Source of the DNA: Pseudomonas alkylphenolica | Lineage (GTDB): Bacteria; Pseudomonadota; Gammaproteobacteria; Pseudomonadales; Pseudomonadaceae | Direction: 5' to 3' | Length of the DNA stretch: 64,000 bases | Assembly: GCF_016009175.1 (NCBI RefSeq) | Contig: NZ_JADUCM010000032.1 | Location: 1 to 64,000 of the forward strand | Part shown: piece after piece, positions 57,936 through 64,000 of the stretch | Numbering within the stretch: the first letter of the stretch is position 1 | Layout: each line of letters starts with the position of its first letter | Notes under the pieces: model-generated | What the model was told of the DNA's origin: nothing | Seen by the model: only the letters and a program-made list of their open reading frames with translations | Database searches by the model: none | Program-made: the position numbers and the translations under genes

Positions 57936-59060
57936 TCAGCCGCGATAATAGCGCTGGGCAACGAATGGCATCTTGCTGACTTTCATGGCTACGCGCTTGC
58001 CACGCACTATCGCCCAGACCGGTGTTTCCAGTGCGGTGTAAGCAGTGTCCAGATAACCCATTGCAACAGGACCTGCCAGCGTCGGGCCGAAACCACCGCT
58101 GCAGACTTTACCGATCACCGTGCCGGCTTCGTCCACAATCTCGGCGTCTTCGCGCACCGGCGTACGTTCCTGGGGCAGCAAACCGACACGCTTGCGTGCT
58201 ACGCCATTTTGCTGCTGGGCGAAGACCTGCTCGGCACCCGGGAAACCACCGGCGCGGGCGCCATCGGCACGACGTACCTTGGAGATGGCCCACAGCAGGC
58301 TGGCTTCGATCGGCGTGGTCTGGGTATTCATGTCGTGGCCATACAGGCACAGACCGGCTTCCAGGCGCAGCGAGTCGCGTGCACCAAGGCCGATGGCGGC
58401 GACTTCAGGTTCGGCCAGCAGGCGGCGCGCCAGGGCTTCGGCCTTGTCGGCCGGTACCGAAATCTCGAAACCGTCTTCACCGGTGTAGCCCGAGCGGCTG
58501 ACGTAGCAATCAGCGCCCAGCAGTTGCACGGGCTGGAACTGCATGAAGGTCATCGTTGCCACTTCCGGGGCCAGGCGCGCCAGCACGGTGACCGCGGCAG
58601 GGCCTTGCAGGGCCAGCAGGGCGCGCTCTTCGAACAGCGGCTGGATCTGGCACTGGTCGCCGATGTGCTGACGCAGGTGTGCCAGGTCCTGGTCCTTGCA
58701 GGCAGCGTTGACCACCAGGAACAGTTCGTTGTTGCCCAGGTTGGCGACCATCAGGTCGTCGAGGATGCCGCCGTGTTCGTTGGTGAACATGGCGTAGCGT
58801 TGCATGCCCACCGGCAGGTCGATGATGTCGACCGGCACCAGGGTTTCCAGGGCCTTGGCGGCGTTGGCGCCGCTCAGGCGGATCTGCCCCATGTGCGAGA
58901 CATCGAACAGGCCGGCCTGTTCACGGCTGTGCAGGTGCTCCTTCATCACGCCCAGCGGGTACTGGACCGGCATGTCGTAGCCGGCGAACGGCACCATGCG
59001 CGCGCCCAGTTCCAGGTGCAGGGCATGCAGCGGGGTCTTGTGCAGTGTTTCGGTGGACAT
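57936..59060 (-). CDS. gcvT: Glycine cleavage system aminomethyltransferase GcvT
   Basis: A 374-residue T-protein. It takes the aminomethyl group from lipoyl-GcvH, releases ammonia and forms 5,10-methylene-THF. Family landmarks are ARMVPFAGYDMPVQYPLG near 20, LFDVSHMGQIRLSG near 50 and SGYTGEDGFEI near 185. The ATG at 59060 begins MSTETLHKTPLHALH. It lies 28 bases after sdaA and is the last gene before the terminator. Confidence 0.95.
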   Translation of the reverse strand: MSTETLHKTPLHALHLELGARMVPFAGYDMPVQYPLGVMKEHLHSREQAGLFDVSHMGQIRLSGANAAKALETLVPVDIIDLPVGMQRYAMFTNEHGGILDDLMVANLGNNELFLVVNAACKDQDLAHLRQHIGDQCQIQPLFEERALLALQGPAAVTVLARLAPEVATMTFMQFQPVQLLGADCYVSRSGYTGEDGFEISVPADKAEALARRLLAEPEVAAIGLGARDSLRLEAGLCLYGHDMNTQTTPIEASLLWAISKVRRADGARAGGFPGAEQVFAQQQNGVARKRVGLLPQERTPVREDAEIVDEAGTVIGKVCSGGFGPTLAGPVAMGYLDTAYTALETPVWAIVRGKRVAMKVSKMPFVAQRYYRG

Positions 59061-59088
59061 TGATGACTCCTTGGGGCTTGAGAGGGTG

Positions 59089-60465
<1,377 letters not shown>

Positions 60466-60493
60466 GGTCGTACCCTCGTTGTTGGGGAGGGGC

Positions 60494-60568
60494 TTCGCCG
60501 GCAAGCCCGGCTCCCACAAGGTTCTTGAATGTTCCCGGAACCTGTGGGAGCCGGCCTTGCCAGCGATG
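60494..60568. repeat. REP inverted pair inside the gcv operon
   Basis: TTCGCCGGCAAGCCCGGCTCCCACA (60494-60518) and its inverse around 60543-60568 flank a 24-base centre. The copies are hybrids of the two REP types in the window. The element lies between the gcvP stop and the sdaA start, in the middle of a presumed operon. Confidence 0.85.
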
Positions 60569-60585
60569 AGGCCCTAAAGCCGGAC

Positions 60586-63441
<2,856 letters not shown>

Positions 63442-63451
63442 GGTGGGTTCC

Positions 63452-63835
63452 TCAGGCGTCGGCGTTGGCTTTGATCAGGCGGTCGTAGGCATCCTGGTCG
63501 AGCAGTTGCCCGACTGCGCCGGCATCGGTGGGGATGAAACGGAAGAACCAGCCTTCGCCCAGCGGGTCTTCGTTGACCAGCTCAGGGTTACCTTCGAGTT
63601 TGTCGTTGACCTCGACGACTTCGCCCGTCAGCGGCATGTACACACCGCTGGCAGCCTTCACCGATTCGACGGTCGAGGCTTCGGCGCCCTGGTCGTAGCT
63701 CTGCAGCTCCGGCAGTTGCACATAAACCACGTCGCCCAGGGCGTTCTGAGCGAAGGCAGTGATCCCGACGGTGACGCTGCCGTCAGCTTCGGTACGCAGC
63801 CATTCGTGATCTTCGGTAAAACGCAACTCGCTCAT
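63452..63835 (-). CDS. gcvH: Glycine cleavage system H protein
   Basis: A 127-residue lipoyl-carrier protein. The lipoylated lysine is Lys60 in TVESVKAASGVYMPL. It shuttles the aminomethyl group between GcvP, GcvT and the L-protein (not in this window). It is the first gene of gcvH-gcvP-sdaA-gcvT. GAGGAG lies six bases before the ATG, and a sigma-54-type promoter lies about 65 bases upstream. Confidence 0.96.
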   Translation of the reverse strand: MSELRFTEDHEWLRTEADGSVTVGITAFAQNALGDVVYVQLPELQSYDQGAEASTVESVKAASGVYMPLTGEVVEVNDKLEGNPELVNEDPLGEGWFFRFIPTDAGAVGQLLDQDAYDRLIKANADA

Positions 63836-63900
63836 GGAAACTCCTCAAGGACAGGCGTGGCTCAGGTGCGGCACTGAGCGCTGATAGTTGCGGTTTCCTT

Positions 63901-63917
63901 AGCAATTTCGCGGCCAA
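63901..63917 (-). promoter_or_regulatory. Sigma-54 (-24/-12) promoter of the gcv operon
   Basis: The minus strand reads TTGGCCGCGAAATTGCT, matching YTGGCACGRNNNTTGCW at every defined position except three in the -24 tail. The essential GG (63915-63914) and GC (63903-63902) are separated by exactly 10 bases. Predicted initiation is near 63890, about 55 bases before the gcvH ATG. Confidence 0.7.
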
Positions 63918-63922
63918 TTATA
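63917..63922 (-). promoter_or_regulatory. TATAAT hexamer (possible alternative -10)
   Basis: The minus strand has TATAAT just upstream of the -24 element, but no TTGACA-like -35 lies 16-18 bases away (the nearest TTGATT has a 13-base spacer). It may be chance in AT-rich DNA. Confidence 0.25.
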
Positions 63923-63935
63923 AAAAATCAATACA

Positions 63936-63948
63936 AATCAATGGTTTA
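63936..63948 (+). promoter_or_regulatory. IHF-consensus site upstream of gcvH
   Basis: AATCAATGGTTTA fits WATCAANNNNTTR at all defined positions. It lies between the palindrome and the -24/-12 element, where IHF usually bends DNA to bring an activator to sigma-54 polymerase. Confidence 0.6.
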
Positions 63949-63978
63949 TAAAAAATCCAGATCATGAAGAATTTATAT

Positions 63979-63998
63979 GTGTAGCGATATCGCTACAC
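63979..63998. promoter_or_regulatory. 20-bp perfect palindrome, candidate activator site for gcv
   Basis: GTGTAGCGAT followed by its exact complement ATCGCTACAC. The core TGTAGCG-N4-CGCTACA has the same shape as the TGTAACG-N4-CGTTCCG site I recall for the TyrR-like activator GcsR, which drives a glycine-cleavage operon with sigma-54 in P. aeruginosa. It lies about 65-85 bases upstream of the -24 element. The protein that binds it here is not known from this window. Confidence 0.6.
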
Positions 63999-64000
63999 CT

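Overview
The window is a stretch of a Pseudomonas chromosome, most probably of the P. putida group. The evidence is high GC, dense genes with short spacers, two families of pseudomonad REP palindromes (cores CCCGCTCCCACAGG and CGCCGGCAAGCCGGCTCC), and a gene order (gatCAB, mreBCD, maf, rng, yhdP, tldD, fagA-fumC-sodA, rpoN cluster, mla operon, murA-hisGDC, valS-holC-pepA, lptFG, gcv) that I recognise from that group. It is almost entirely core housekeeping sequence. I found no prophage, insertion sequence, CRISPR array, rRNA or tRNA. The first 246 bases are a pure G/C, mostly poly-C string that looks like a sequencing or assembly artefact at a contig end.

Layout: (1) 272-7387: a SIMPL-domain secreted protein, the redox two-component pair RoxS/RoxR, an AEC transporter, an amino-acid permease, a small carboxymuconolactone-decarboxylase-like protein, a CaCA-family antiporter and an RlpA-like lipoprotein. 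(2) 7496-10708: gatC-gatA-gatB on the minus strand. (3) 10911-22054: mreB, mreC, mreD, maf, rng, yhdP, a nitrilase-family amidase and tldD. (4) 22097-27964: darP (minus), pmbA, then a Fur-controlled unit fagA-fumC-orf-sodA-ZIP transporter for iron starvation. (5) 27982-34990 on the minus strand: kdsD-kdsC-lptC-lptA-lptB-rpoN-hpf-ptsN-rapZ-ptsO, joining LPS synthesis and export with sigma-54 and the nitrogen PTS. (6) 35236-43148: mlaFEDCB, ibaG, murA, hisG, hisD, hisC. (7) 43286-47124: a GntR regulator, an MFS transporter, an NTF2-like protein, a GIY-YIG protein and the nucleoid protein YejK. (8) 47531-54282: an HU protein, rlmF, and the minus-strand unit pepA-holC-orf-valS. (9) 54570-57586: lptF-lptG, an RDD membrane protein and a cold-shock protein. 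(10) 57936-63835 on the minus strand: gcvH-gcvP-sdaA-gcvT for glycine and serine breakdown.

The most informative non-coding signal is upstream of gcvH. Read on the minus strand there is a 20-bp perfect palindrome, then a match to the IHF consensus, then a -24/-12 element with the GG-N10-GC spacing of sigma-54 promoters. This is the layout of an enhancer-binding-protein-controlled promoter for glycine cleavage. Other notable points are two genes (mreC and the CaCA antiporter) whose only well-placed start codon appears to be ATT, a Glu-to-Gln change in the first ion-binding motif of that antiporter, double Fur boxes over a near-consensus promoter before fagA, helically phased T-tracts between two nucleoid-protein genes, and a perfect 14-bp hairpin between pepA and holC.
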